A stretch of 64,000 nucleotides of DNA from Tetraselmis striata (GCA_006384855.1 VCJN01001306.1:49160-113159), one strand, 5' to 3'; positions 46,590 to 57,705 are shown, counted from the stretch's first letter. The notes: a model not told the origin generated them from the sequence alone. Made by a program: numbers and translations.

Positions 46590-48500
46590 AACTGTGAAAG
46601 GTTGCCAGCAAAAGAGAGACATAAGCCTGAAACCAAGGTCGAGCCGGAGGACAGGGAGCCAAGAACCAAGAAGGAGCCAAGGGAACCACGAAATCACTTA
46701 GCATCCAGGGACCAAAGGGACCCCCGCCCCGGGGTAGGCTATCAACCGCGGCGAGGACGCTTGCAGCCAATGACCCGGGTCATAGCAACACATGCCGACG
46801 AGCGACGCGACGCATGCGCAGGAGTACCATCACGTGCCGCACGCGCGGACGCGACCCCGCCAAGAACGTTGTCTGCATGTGCCATGTTGATGATGAGCAA
46901 GGAGAAACGGCGGCGCCACGCAGACAAGAGCTGGCCGATTTTTTGGCCAGTGTGTGTGTTGCTAGCTTTCGCGAGCTCCACCAAGAAAGCCTCGGCGTGC
47001 GGGGCCAACGAGCCAAACTCGGAAACGGCGAAAGGAACAAAGCGAAGCATGCCGGCGGCGTTTTGGACACCCTCGTCATACTTCTGGATTTTGTGGCGCT
47101 CTGCAGCCCTCAAAGCAGTCGTTGGATCCGAGCTTGACACGCCGAGGATGGGGGCAATGGTGGTATCGATAGCAACCGTGTTTCCGCGGATACCGCCATA
47201 TCCGAAAAGCCCAACATCGGCCGGCCGGCCGTCGCTGCCCTTCGGGAGAGAAACAAGCACCGACGGGTCCGTGAGGATCTGGACACCCACGCCTAGCGCG
47301 GACTTCACGTCGTGGCAAATGTCGGAAAGGCCATGTGCGGCCCATTCGTGTGCGGCGTGATTGGAGACGCCCCCAGAGCAACGTGCCACGTGATCAGCGT
47401 ATGCGACCGCCCAAGTTGAAGGAGTGAACTCCACGCCAGCATCCTCAAAACGGGCCAGCATACCTTGTACCGAGAAGGAGCAAGAAGCACAAGGGCATGG
47501 CTCGCCAAGGGAGAGGACAGGAGCCGCCGGAAGGCCAAATGCAAGCGGCAACACGGAACATGGAATCGTGGTGCTCAGGGGAACGCTCACGGACTTCACC
47601 AAGGCGACCCTCGCTTGGAGGATCAGTCACCAGGAACGCTGTCGCAGCGCGTAAGAGGCGGCCTCGGAAGCGGTTGCTGTCAGGGCCACTTGTAGGCATA
47701 CGCGCAACGAGCTTTGCGAAACGGACCGTGTGAATGCGGTGGCTCAGGGTTTCCTGTACTGTCCGCATGGAGTGCAAGGGGAAGTCCGAGTAATGCGGGA
47801 TAGCTCGGAGGTCGGCCGCCGAGCGCATTGCAGACGCCGGCTCAGCCCCGGCGGCCGAGTAGCCGGCACGGGCAACGTGGGAGCGCTTGGAGGGGAGCAG
47901 CTTTAGGGCAGAGGCCAACGGCCCCGCTAGATCTTCGAGTACCGCGTCTCCACACTCCTCAACGACACGAGTATGAGCGGCGCGAAGCTCGACAGCCCAC
48001 ATCGGCGCCGACGCGTTGGCGCCGGCATCGAGCTCCAACGTTGGGGTGGCCATGGCCTGGTGGATCGAGGACGCCCCAACAAGGTAGAGGCTATGAGGGC
48101 TGGATACGCCGGACGGGTCGGAAAAGAACGCCCCGGCGTCGCTCAAGGTGGCGTGTTGAGCACGGAGGAAAGTCACCGCTTGGCCAACCACGAGGGCGGC
48201 AGCGCCGATGTGGGAGGCATCTGCTATAACCACATTATCGCCGATGCCGAGGCCCCCAAATTGGACCGGGAGGGACAGCTGCGTGCGCATGGAGGGCGTA
48301 TCCAAGAGGTCGGGGCTAACACCCCATATGCCGGCAAGCGTTGAAAATGCGGCGGCGTCTGCATCTTCGAGGAAAGACGTAATAGTGTCGCCATACCCCT
48401 CGGATCGAGATCGAGCTGCCATGAGAATATATGCCAACAAGGCACTAAGGCAGCAATCGGTTTGGAGACATGTGGTGTGCAGCCTGGGCACGGATTAAGT
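46590..48500 (-). mobile_element. 5'-truncated non-LTR retroelement remnant
   Basis: A 348-codon minus-strand frame (48491-47445) begins mid-protein. It contains TPSMRTQLSLPVQFGGLGIG, VELRAAHTRVVEECGDAVLE and SMRTVQETLSHRIHT. A frameshifted continuation (47602-46742) contains ADHVARCSGGVSNHAA, DVGLFGYGGIRGNTVAIDTT, EGVQNAAGMLRFVPFAVSEF and SLLIINMAHADNVLGGVAS. This pattern (GGLG motif, then an AxDxT strand, then FVPFAVxxFG) is seen after the reverse-transcriptase domain in many algal and animal non-LTR elements. The catalytic RT core is absent, which fits 5' truncation. The 3' end carries CTGTGAAAGGTTGCCAGC, as in the 39.7-kb copy. Confidence 0.7.
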
Positions 48501-49330
48501 CCCACCCGTTACTTATACTTTTGACGCCTGTAGTATTGACCCATACGAAGTGGCTTGGCGAGTCCTCGTACACGCGAGTCCTCGTACAGCCGTAAATTCT
48601 GGTACCCTTTACTATCGACCATTCCCTACTGCACGGAGCGGCGGCGGCGCGATGCCGAGATGAGCTGGCGTAAAATTACCATATAGTTCCCGATGTGGCC
48701 TGACAAAATAGTTATTGCTTGCAACTGTTATTGTCAGTGAAACAACAAACTCTCCCGGCAGTTGAAAAAGTGAGAAAGATGTACCTCTTGAATGGTGAAA
48801 GCGACCGCCCTCCCGCCCTGCAATACATGTGTTTACATACAGGTAATTTACTGTCCTGCCTACACGCCGTGGGGTTGACATGATTCTTGTGATTTTGTTA
48901 ATGTGTTAAACATGAGGGCGTGAGGCTGTGGTCCTTGTATGGAATGAATGCCATCGCGATGCTAGCTCCCATCAGTCTCATCTCCACATGGGCCATTTTG
49001 AGATGATGTCCGGCGAATATGCCAGAGTCAGGCCGCATGCACACCAGTCTTGTCGCCATCCCCATTACATAACACATGATTGTCGCGGAGCGCCTCAGCG
49101 CCATCCATATTACCCTCACGCGGAATGCGTCTTTTTTGAGGCTGTCAACTCCATAGCGAGCATGGGTCCGCAGCCCACGTACCGATTTCTGTGTGTGCGA
49201 TCGCGATCCTTCGCATTGCTGCCGTTCTCCAGGGCTCTCGCCACCGCCAGCACTGTTGTCACCATGCCGCACAGCCCCTACGGCTGCCCCCGTAGCCCCC
49301 ACCACAGCGCGGAAGCCGGGGCAGGTGGGC
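48501..49330. other. Intergenic, no gene recognised
   Basis: It lies downstream of the BtaB-like gene. An open frame on the minus strand upstream of 49353 is a frame shadow of the BtaB-like last exon. Confidence 0.45.
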
Positions 49331-51261
49331 CTACCCCCGCTTGTGCCCCACAAAGTAGTAGTAAGGACACCGGAGGAACGGCACGTACGGGAACGACCCG
49401 TACCCGATCTCGTGCTTCTCCTTCACAAACTTCTGCTCAAGCACCTTGATGTGCTGTCACATGGGCCACACGCCAGCGCGTCAGTGAGGGTACTGCTTCC
49501 GGCCAGTGTGCGCGCAGAGCAGCAGGGCACACCCCAAGCACCACCCATGATGGGCGCCACACCTCCTCCGACAGATGCACGTGGTCGGTGGCGAACATCG
49601 TTTTCCACATGTACTGCATCGCACGCCACTGGTTTGCGGAGTCCACGGTGAAGTCGCACACGCACAGATGGCCCCCTGGCCGCCCACCGCAAAGGAGAGC
49701 CACCCTCGTCAGGGTCCCAGCCTCCCAAGGATTAGGAAAGGCGGATCGATTTGGTGGGTTACATATGGTGGATCACACATGGCCGATAACGCGCGATGGG
49801 TTATATTGCGCAAGAGTCCCATGCAGCGGAACACGTATGTGGGGTACGTGAGACGGGTCGCGCTTTGCGGGTTATGTGCTCTGGGTGTGGAAACTACGTT
49901 GAAATGTAGCAACTGTGACTCAGGGAAAGCTCACACCTAGATGGCCAGGGATACCCACTCATAAAAAGCGCTGATAGAGAGGGGTGGGGGCACCTGGCTT
50001 GAGCAGTCGCAGGGCGTTGGCCAGCGCCGCCTGCCAGTCCGGAATCACTGTCACAGCCGAGCATGCCCATGTTGGTGAACGCACTCACACGCAAGCGTCG
50101 GTGATGGCAAGTGCGGCATGATGGAAAGTGGGTTTCGGTATGGCGCGCACTGGATAGCGAGTAGCTGAAGGTAACGATGTCCACGGAGCCACTGGCCGGG
50201 AGGCCGGGCAGCAGCGGGTCCGTGGCATCGCCCTGCAGGACGGTCACGCGGTCCCCCCAGCCCCGCTCCTCCACGCGCTTCTTCGCCACGTTGACGAGCG
50301 AGGGGGTCAGGTCGACCACGTAGACCTGGTCACAGCAGTTGCCGGCGCGCGGCTCAAGCTCAGCAGGGTTGCATTCAGCCTCAGACTCGCCAAAATGCCG
50401 GTCTCTTGAAACCCCACGGCAAGCCAGACCTTGCTGAAGACGTCCATACACTCCCGAAAGTACTCCACGTTGGAGCCAGTGCCCCCGCCCATGTCCACCC
50501 ACACTGCCCCCTACATGCAGCATCACAGCCCAGCCAGCGTCTCAGCGCCAGCAGCCCCCGCCGCCAAGCGCATCAAATAAGAGGGCTGCAGTGTGCAAGG
50601 CAGAGCAGCGACGGCGCCGTGATGACGCGCCTTCTTGACGGGCATGTTGCTGACCATGGGCTTGCGCCCGTGCAGCATGCGGTGCCTGTACCCATCGTAC
50701 AGGTGCGCCTGGGATGCGTAGAAGCTCTCTAGCACCTCCTCGTGCTCCCCGCCCTCGATCTTACCAAACCACATGGTCTTCAGAACCTGTGCACCAACCG
50801 AGGCGGGGGGGGGGGGGGGGGGGATCATAGCCAGGGGTGGTCGCACTTGGCGAGACAGACGCGGCGCCGACGAGAGTGCGCGACGACCTTGCAACCGCAG
50901 TCCTACGCGTTCGAGAAGTTCGGTGTCAAGAGCTCCCGCCAGTAACGCGCACGGCCAAACCACTCCTGTCGCTCCGTCGCTGGGGCGAAGGAAAAAGCGC
51001 GCGAAAGCGCTGCGGCAGGATCGCAATTCTCCGCGATTCTGACGATCGGGCGCTAGTCGGCCGCGTTCACACGGGTGCTTGCGTGAGCAGAGTGCGCTGC
51101 GAATGCCGAGGGTCGCGACAAAGCCAGCGCCAGGTCGCTCGCCGCCAGATGCGCTCTGTTAGCCTATTGTGCCCTCCCTCCCGGCAGCCGCGCACCTCCA
51201 GATCCTGCCACAGTGTCAGCTGCGGCGCATAGTCAACCACCTTCACCGCGGGGTCGGCCAT
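49331..51261 (-). CDS. BtaB-type betaine-lipid (DGTS) N-methyltransferase
   Basis: Seven exons read 51261-51196, 50786-50627, 50503-50430, 50325-50151, 50047-49994, 49675-49563 and 49453-49331. Phases agree throughout, and 765 bp gives 254 residues. Landmarks in order: VLESFYASQAHLYDGYRHRM and LHGRKPM; the SAM-binding loop WVDMGGGTGSNVEYF (residues 77-91); the post-I strand YVVDLTPSLVNVAKKRVEER; LQGDATD; the joined segment TFSYSLS|MIPDWQAAL; ALRLLKPGGHLCVCDF; and the C-terminal GSFPYVPFLRCPYYYFVG. These match the BtaB half of algal and fungal BTA1, which transfers three methyls from SAM to diacylglyceryl-homoserine. No BtaA (aminocarboxypropyl-transferase) exons are visible on either side, so here the methyltransferase appears to stand alone. 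The donor at 50626 (GTCATC) is unusual but keeps frame. Confidence 0.9.
50805..50823. repeat. 19-nt poly-G run by a splice acceptor
   Basis: It reads as poly-C on the sense strand and ends 18 nt before the acceptor of BtaB-like exon 2, so it may serve as the polypyrimidine tract. Confidence 0.9.
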
Positions 51262-52118
51262 CGTGAGCCGTCTGGCCTCGCGTGGGCTGGCGCGCGTCAC
51301 TGCCTGAGAACCACACGGGCAGCTGTCGGCGTAAAGCTCTGAAACGCAGCCGGGGCAGAGCTGCAGGATGTTTTCAGAGCTGCAATAGCTGCGAACGTGA
51401 GATCAAACCTACAATAGCTGCGAAAACGAGATCACACCTGTTCCACCGCACGCCTATATCGCTACAACGTCATTTGATGCTGGGCTGCAATCGCACCAAT
51501 ATCGCACACCGCTAACTAGGAGACCCGCCACACGCCCGCCTAGCAGCAGTTGGGTTATCCGGGTATAAGGATTACAGTTACGGGTACGGGGGCGGGTACC
51601 TGTACCTCTAGTAGCGATTATTATTACCGGTACCAGCAGCGACTAAATTAATTCACACAAGCAGCGCGACTGAAGGTGCTATGCAGAAGTTTTTGCGAGG
51701 CCCGGGATTTAAGTTCCGGGACGCCTCCTGCCCATTTGGCGAATAATGCAACGACCTAATCCTACAATTTCGATAGGGACTATCTTTCAGGCGGCTATCT
51801 TTCGTTCATCAGGCCATCACAATTTATCTGTCGCTGTAGGCCCCCCCCCCCCCCCCCCCCCCCCCCCACCTTTTCTGAGCCCCCCCCCACCGACAGTACA
51901 GTCTGAATTACTGTTAAGGGCCTGGCTCTGTGTTAAAATGAACGAGCATGCATGCCATACTCATTATGCAACATCGGCATACATACGTCAGAGTAATACC
52001 GCGTTACTACATACTAGAAATATATATGTGAGTTCTATGTATAATATCTGGGTATTATAGATGTGTACAAATACATCTATAATTTATATATAACATACAT
52101 TATATATACATGACTATA

Positions 52119-52167
<49 letters not shown>
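51262..52167. other. Upstream of BtaB-like gene; poly-C run
   Basis: It contains the presumed BtaB promoter, a 27-C run (51841-51867) with a second short C run after it, and the AT-rich approach to the TA block. No exon is recognised. Confidence 0.5.
51841..51867. repeat. 27-nt poly-C run
   Basis: One of the few long C/G runs not assigned to an intron in this annotation. A short C8 run follows at about 51881. Confidence 0.95.
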
Positions 52168-52170
<3 letters not shown>

Positions 52171-52210
52171 GAGGGGGTTGATAGACAGTTTGAAGACTAG
52201 AACTGCATGT

Positions 52211-52261
<51 letters not shown>

Positions 52262-52291
52262 ATATTTAAACTGTCTATCAATCCCCTCACA
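52168..52291. repeat. Inverted repeat arms around (TA)n
   Basis: The arms at 52168-52191 and 52268-52291 are reverse complements over 24 bp with one mismatch (shared core TTGATAGACAGTTT). They enclose about 40 bp of TA repeat, and another long TA tract lies just outside the left arm (about 52118-52167). The structure could fold into a cruciform or mark a small foldback element. Confidence 0.8.
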
Positions 52292-52455
52292 TAGTCCCTC
52301 ATAGTCGTCCCGGGGGCATTGGCACGCCGCGTTGGAGTACATGCGCCCTTGTATTACTAGCGGTTCCACACTCAATGGTTGTTGCAGCATCCTTGTTGAA
52401 CAACATCAACAATTGGGTTGTTTGCTGAGCGGCGCGCTCTGCATCAGCAGACCGC

Positions 52456-52950
52456 TCAATGCACATTGTTTGTCTGCCCGCAGCGGCGGCAATGATAGCA
52501 ACACCAATGTTGTTCTTGCCGCGGTAGATAGGTTGAGCGCCATTGGATGTACAAACAATGCAGACTGGCATCACCGTTTTCCAAGACAAGCAGCGTCAAG
52601 GCTTCATCAATAACACCATTGACATTCTCATTGCCGGCACAATACGCACACATTGTGGGGCCAAACCACATTGCTCCCGCCTTGTGCTGGTAAGTGTGAC
52701 ATTCAAACTTAACAGGGATGATGCCGCAATCCACTTTTGATCGTAGTGTCATTCGCGTGTCTGAAGCTGACATGCACGAATGCATGCAAGCAAGGGTAGA
52801 GGGCACGTACCAGGTGGACTGTTTCATGTGAGCTGTGTATTGCGACACGTCGAGGATGTTATTGTAGTGCTCCGCATCGCATAATGGGCCGAGTACGAGG
52901 CCGATCGACACAAACGCAGACGACGCCGTCATCTGCCCCCCAACCCGCAC
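52456..52950 (-). pseudogene. Unassigned minus-strand ORF
   Basis: A 164-codon open frame contains SIGLVLGPLCDAEHYNNILD, KVDCGIIPVKFECHTYQ and paired Cys residues (MCAYC). The content looks coding but is not a family I recognise. It sits next to the inverted-repeat/TA block and overlaps the start of the broken plus-strand ORF at about 52.93 kb. It could be a piece of a mobile element. Confidence 0.25.
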
Positions 52951-53900
52951 CCTGTTGGCCCTCCCGGAGGTCCGCGAGGTGTGGAAGGCCCGCCGCTCGG
53001 CCGACTCGGTGCGCCTCGAACTCCTTGATCCCGTGGCGGGCGCCTACTACATGATGTGTGCTGCGATGCCGTACTGGTGCTGCCGTTTGGCGACCATACG
53101 CAGGGCCGAGCGGTGGTGCATGTCATCGTCGAACACAGCGAAGAACGCGAGGACCCGCCAACCACCCCACAGCAAGGAGTGCTGCCCCCAGCCATGTCCA
53201 AGCAGTTCTTCCGATGCGCGTTGACGGCCAAAGCGATCTGCACCGGCCCCCTAGCTAACCTGGAGCTGCCGACGGTCGAGCAGCTAGCAGAGGCCGTCGC
53301 AGCCACCATTAGCTAGCGTATCAACACACCCCCGGAGATGCAGCACGCCCAATGGCTGACGGACACCATGATGGCTGCGGGCGTCGAGATGCAGCAACAC
53401 CACACCGAGCCGACACTCCTGCGCGTGGGAGACGACAATCTCTGCGCCATCTCCCTCGGCGAAGAGGACGAGGAGTTCGCGGACACCCTACGCATGGCAG
53501 TGGCCCTCACTTCTCCTGCCGCACTGCTGCTGGCGGTACCCCTCAGAACCATCGTCATCTACCTCACGGAGTCCGAGTTCGATCACTCGGAACTCCTCGT
53601 ACACCCCTTCAGCCAGACGGTCAGGGAGGCGGGAGAACTCGGCGGCAACGTTGGCCACAACCAACTCCGACGCACAGCGAAGGCTTGCGCAAGAAGGCTC
53701 GAAAGACCCCTCCAGCGTCCCTCGCCCTCCGGGCCGAACAGCGCCCAGTCTACATACTCACCCTGCAGCTGACCGCCCACCACCACAGCATCATCGGCGG
53801 CACCCGCGGGGCGGACAGAACGGAGCAGTGCCGCAAGACAGTCTCGACACTGTGCGGGGAGATCAAGGCCGCGCCAGCTGAGGTACCTGCCGAGCTGTAA
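52929..53900 (+). pseudogene. Broken intronless ORF of unknown family
   Basis: Consecutive coding-like segments lie in changing frames: LPEVREVWKARRSADSVRLE, a shift near 53056, AVLVLPFGDHTQGRAVVHVI, one in-frame TAG at 53314, MQHAQWLTDTMMAAG and LLAVPLRTIVIYLTESEFDH. A further shift near 53690 leads to QRPVYILTLQLTAHHHSIIG and a TAA at about 53900. The absence of introns in a gene-dense, intron-rich genome suggests a mobile element or retrocopy. The family is unknown. Confidence 0.45.
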
Positions 53901-53964
53901 TTACACCTAGTGTTCCCTACCATGGTTAGAGATAGCATACCCTAGGAACAACTCAGTCTGGGCC

Positions 53965-54120
53965 AGTGGAAGGAGTAGATTAGCATTTGTAATCAATTTC
54001 AAATTCATGTCATGTCTTGCGGGAAAACGTGCTTTCCCGTGAAAGTGGAAGGAGTAGATTAGCATTTGTAATCAATTTCAAATTCATGTCATGTCCTGCG
54101 GGAAAACGTGCTTTCATGAC
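53965..54120. repeat. 79-bp tandem duplication (two units)
   Basis: Unit one starts at 53965 and unit two at 54044. Both contain GTGGAAGGAGTAGATTAGC and GGGAAAACGTGCTTTC and differ at only a few bases. The high identity implies a recent duplication. Confidence 0.85.
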
Positions 54121-54899
54121 AAACCCACGCCCCACCGCAAGCCTTAACCTCCGCCACTCGTTGTAGCTAAAGGCTTAAGCCTCGCGTTTCAGCCGCCGTA
54201 TATCATTCATGCATGTTTGGCATGCCCCGGGGGGGGGGGGGGGGGGGGGGTCAACGCTTATCAAAAGCCCATTTATTTCTTGAAACAACTTCTGGACATA
54301 GTCGTACCACGTACGCCGTTGTCGCGATACATGGACGTCCCTAGCGGCGCCGGGACAACACGGGTGAGTACATTTAACCACGGCGCCGCAAATAAATACC
54401 GGGGCCACACCAGCCTTCCGGACGGTCAAAACAACCCATGGAATATGCCCGGATTTATTACGCATTCAAAACATTCCATGCCAGTCCTAGCCCCGGATCC
54501 AGTCATTTCTTTGCTTCCCCTCGAGACCGTTCCGTCAATGCCTCCAGCTGCTACCGCCCGGTGTCCGGAGGGGTCAGCGAGGCCCGGACGGGCCTCGTTA
54601 GCACCCCGGGTCGCTAGTCAGCAGTCAGAGAGGTGCTGCGTGAGGCAGATGATGGAGCTTGGCCGGCGGCGATCTGGGCAGGGACGGTCCAGAACCGGCC
54701 ATCCACAACACGTCTCAGCCCCTGGGCGGTCAACAACCCCTGCGCCGTCTGTAATAGGCACCCGCCTCACCGCCCTGACGGTAAGCTTCCCGCTCGGCAT
54801 GTTCTATGCCTTGTTGTTGGTCTCGGGGGTGGGAGCTCGGGTAGATCGGGCGTGAGTATGGTCGCGAGTGAAGACTAGTGGGTGTTGGCTTGACCGATA
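54121..54899. other. No clear gene; poly-G run
   Basis: A 22-G run lies at 54229-54250. A 212-codon plus-strand frame (54217-54855) passes through the run, but I see no recognisable domain, so I do not call it a gene. Confidence 0.4.
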
Positions 54900-56721
54900 C
54901 TATTTGGTATAATTCCGCATCGTACTCTTCACGCACCAACTTACAGCCACACCGCCCCATATGCCCGCCCCAAAAGTGAGCGATAAGAGGCGTGCCGAGC
55001 GTGAAGCAGCCAAGGAACGGCAGCCTGGGGAGTGGGCTCTCATTCCATTATAGGGCAGGAGCGTATGTCCGCGCCTCGTAGCTTTCCTGAAAGAGCAGAG
55101 CTTTGGGGGCGTTTTTTTATGCACGAGTTGGACGTCTCGATCCACCATCTCTCCCGTGCTAGTAGCAGATATTGAAACCATGCAAGCGTAAATAAAAAAA
55201 GCACGCACTGCCCGATGTGTCCGCCCATTTCGATGGTAGAATGGGTCCTTGCCTTCGTAACCAGAAATGCAACACTTCGCCTTGTCCCCGAGCAGCTCAT
55301 GGCATTTGGAATGGTCACATGCATAGTGGTTTGTATCATTGCATGCGCGGCGCACATTCTTGTCCATGATGTACGCAAAGGCTGCTGTGGTGGGTGGTGT
55401 TGTCATCCTCCGGCGGCCACCATTGGAGGTATCAACCAGCAAGTAGTCTGCATCCATGCGGCAGACCTTGTAGAGCCAACCCCTCAGGCTGTTTTGAACA
55501 TAATGCTTATTCATCTCAGGGTACTCTAATGTTGGGAGCTGCTTGTCAGCATTTTCCTGCTGGCACTGCCCGCGGTCCACGAGCACATTCCGTACCCGGC
55601 CAACCAGGTCCTCTTTCCCGCCGCTAGATGAGAATTAAATGCCGTTGTCTTTCAGCCACTGAGAGAGGGCATGGGCAGAGAGGTCTCGCAAGTGAGCTTT
55701 GCATTCTGCGATGGATAAGTCTGTGCATTTGGAACGCTTCTTTGCCACCAGCTGCTCCACAAAGCACTTGATCATGTCCTCTCTATTTACTCCATTCTGC
55801 TCTTGAAAACCATCTTCAATGCATCGCACCATAATCGAACTTCCATGTCTACATATCCCACCAACGCCACCATTTGCAAGCGATGAAAGCCCAACGTCTG
55901 GAATAGCTGACGCAATTGTGTGAATGCCATGACTCCGCATAACGCACAGTGGATGGTTTTGCGCGTGAGGTAGTCCATGCTCCCCCGCTGCTGCAGCATT
56001 TCAGGGCTACTAGACCACGAGAAACCCCAAGGGCAGTGCATGCACCGCAGCCACAGTCTAATGGAGAAATTGTGCTGAACAACGTCGGCGCCTTCCTGGC
56101 CAAGAGGGGCCTTACACTGGGGCAGGAGGGCTGCAACCAAGTGAAAAACATGTCTAGCATCATCCTCAGCTGCGTGACAGCACAAAGTAAAAGCAGAAGA
56201 GACACGTTTTCATCCTTGTTTGGCGAACTTGGTGGGGTGTCGAGTGGCCTTCTTCCTGCGCTTGGCTGGCGGGTCTGAGTCAGCAACCTCGCTATTCTGC
56301 TCTGTTGCCTCCTCTGAGGTCTTCAGCAAGTCTTGGTTTGAGGCTATGGCCTTCTCCACCACCTCATGTTGGTCCTTGGCACCTCCTGACATTACGTGTG
56401 CGGTGATCCAGGCGTAAGTTTCCCGGGAGTTTCTGACGGTCATATTTGGCCGCTCTTTATGCGGCTGCGATTTCCCCTGCCTCCAGCGCGGCCGCGGCCG
56501 CCACCTCCGCCGCCGACGCGCCCGCCACCTCCATCGCCGGAGCCGCGCCTCCCAGCTCGCCCACGGCCGCTAGCCGCAGGTTGGCGTTGCTGCGGGCCGG
56601 GGGGGATGGCTTGGGTGGCGTCGCCGTCCATACTCAGGCGTGTTTGTCTGTGTTGGGTGCGTTGATGACCTGTGGATCTGGCGACAAATGGCGGCTCTGC
56701 GGGCGGCGCCGCGCCGACCAC
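54900..56721 (-). pseudogene. Fragmented ORF of unknown, possibly mobile, family
   Basis: Coding-like minus-strand pieces follow one another with frame changes. First comes a Gly/Arg-rich start (MDGDATQAIPPGPQQR). Next, MTVRNSRETYAWITAHVMSG is followed by a basic, NLS-like PPAKRRKKATRHPTKF. Then come GLSSLANGGVGGICRHGSS and KCTDLSIAECKAHLRDLSAH, and finally YLLVDTSNGGRRRMT and YACDHSKCHELLGDKAKC. The last piece has a Cys/His pattern that might bind metal. No introns are evident. The pattern suits a decayed transposon-type gene, but no named family can be assigned. Confidence 0.35.
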
Positions 56722-57179
56722 CCGTCATCACCGGCATCGCCGGGTAGCGGGGACCGAGAGATATCCTATTCGAGTGGTTTCCGGGGTATACGGGTATTGC
56801 GCCGCGCGGCCGGCCGCCCCGCGTGGCCCTGCTGGGTCACACGGGGCATACCAGTCGGGTGTGCGGCCAGCCGCACATTTAATGGGCGGGTTACCCGCCC
56901 GGTATTTATATGGGGCGCCGTGGTTTACTGATAGCACCGCCTCCCATTTCGCAAATAAGTGAACGCTGCTTAGTTACTTATTGACTGATTCATATCAATT
57001 GTTTCAGTTCCATTGACTTTACATTTCCGCGATTGCATTAGAATAAATGATGCATCGGACAACGAGGAGGGCCGCCGGCAGTTCAACTTTCCCAGTCTTG
57101 CCATGATGATCTTGGACAAGCAGCGCTGCGGCTGTTGAAAGCGCGTTCAAGTGAATGAGGGTGGCTATCTTTAAACGGC

Positions 57180-57705
57180 AAACAAGAACATCAAGGTCAA
57201 ACAATAGAATGCCTATGGCAAAAAAATATTGGAAGAGTTGAGGAACATGAACAACGGAGCCGTCGAGATGTTCGAAATGAAGTGTCAGCTTCATTCTCGG
57301 GATGTGCCAGCATGCATTGTCAGTGGGTCTAAGAATTCAGCCCCGAGGATGTTCAAACCCGCCCCCATTACAGGTAGGATGCCAAGGATGGAGGACCAAG
57401 AGATCGAGGCGGACAACACACTTGCCGCCATCATGGCTCGTCGTGCGAACTGCGAAACGCGGGATGCGCGGCTGCCGCGGCATCGGGAAGATTGCGCTCA
57501 AGATCAAGGAGAATGAAGTAAATAAGACGGTCGACGCGATGCATGTTGCTATCGACGCCGAAAAGAAAAGAAGGTTAGCGAGGAAGCCAAGCTCCGGGTT
57601 CAGGCCGAGAGGGATGAGAAGCAGAAGATTGCAATCACAAAGCGCAACAATGAGCAAGTTAATCGGGGAGACCATAGCCAAATAAGAGGGGCCGACGTCG
57701 CATAG
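57180..57705 (+). pseudogene. Charged coiled-coil-like ORF remnant
   Basis: In overlapping plus-strand frames I read EELRNMNNGAVEMFEMKCQL, then IKENEVNKTVDAMHVAIDAE, then SEEAKLRVQAERDEKQKIAI and TKRNNEQVNRGDHSQIRG. This is a Lys/Glu-rich helical run interrupted by frame changes. The family is unknown. Confidence 0.3.

Noticed and set aside
54217-54855. 212-codon plus-strand open frame
   Set aside because: It runs through a 22-G homopolymer, has no recognisable domain and no splice or start context. It is probably a chance frame in GC-rich DNA.
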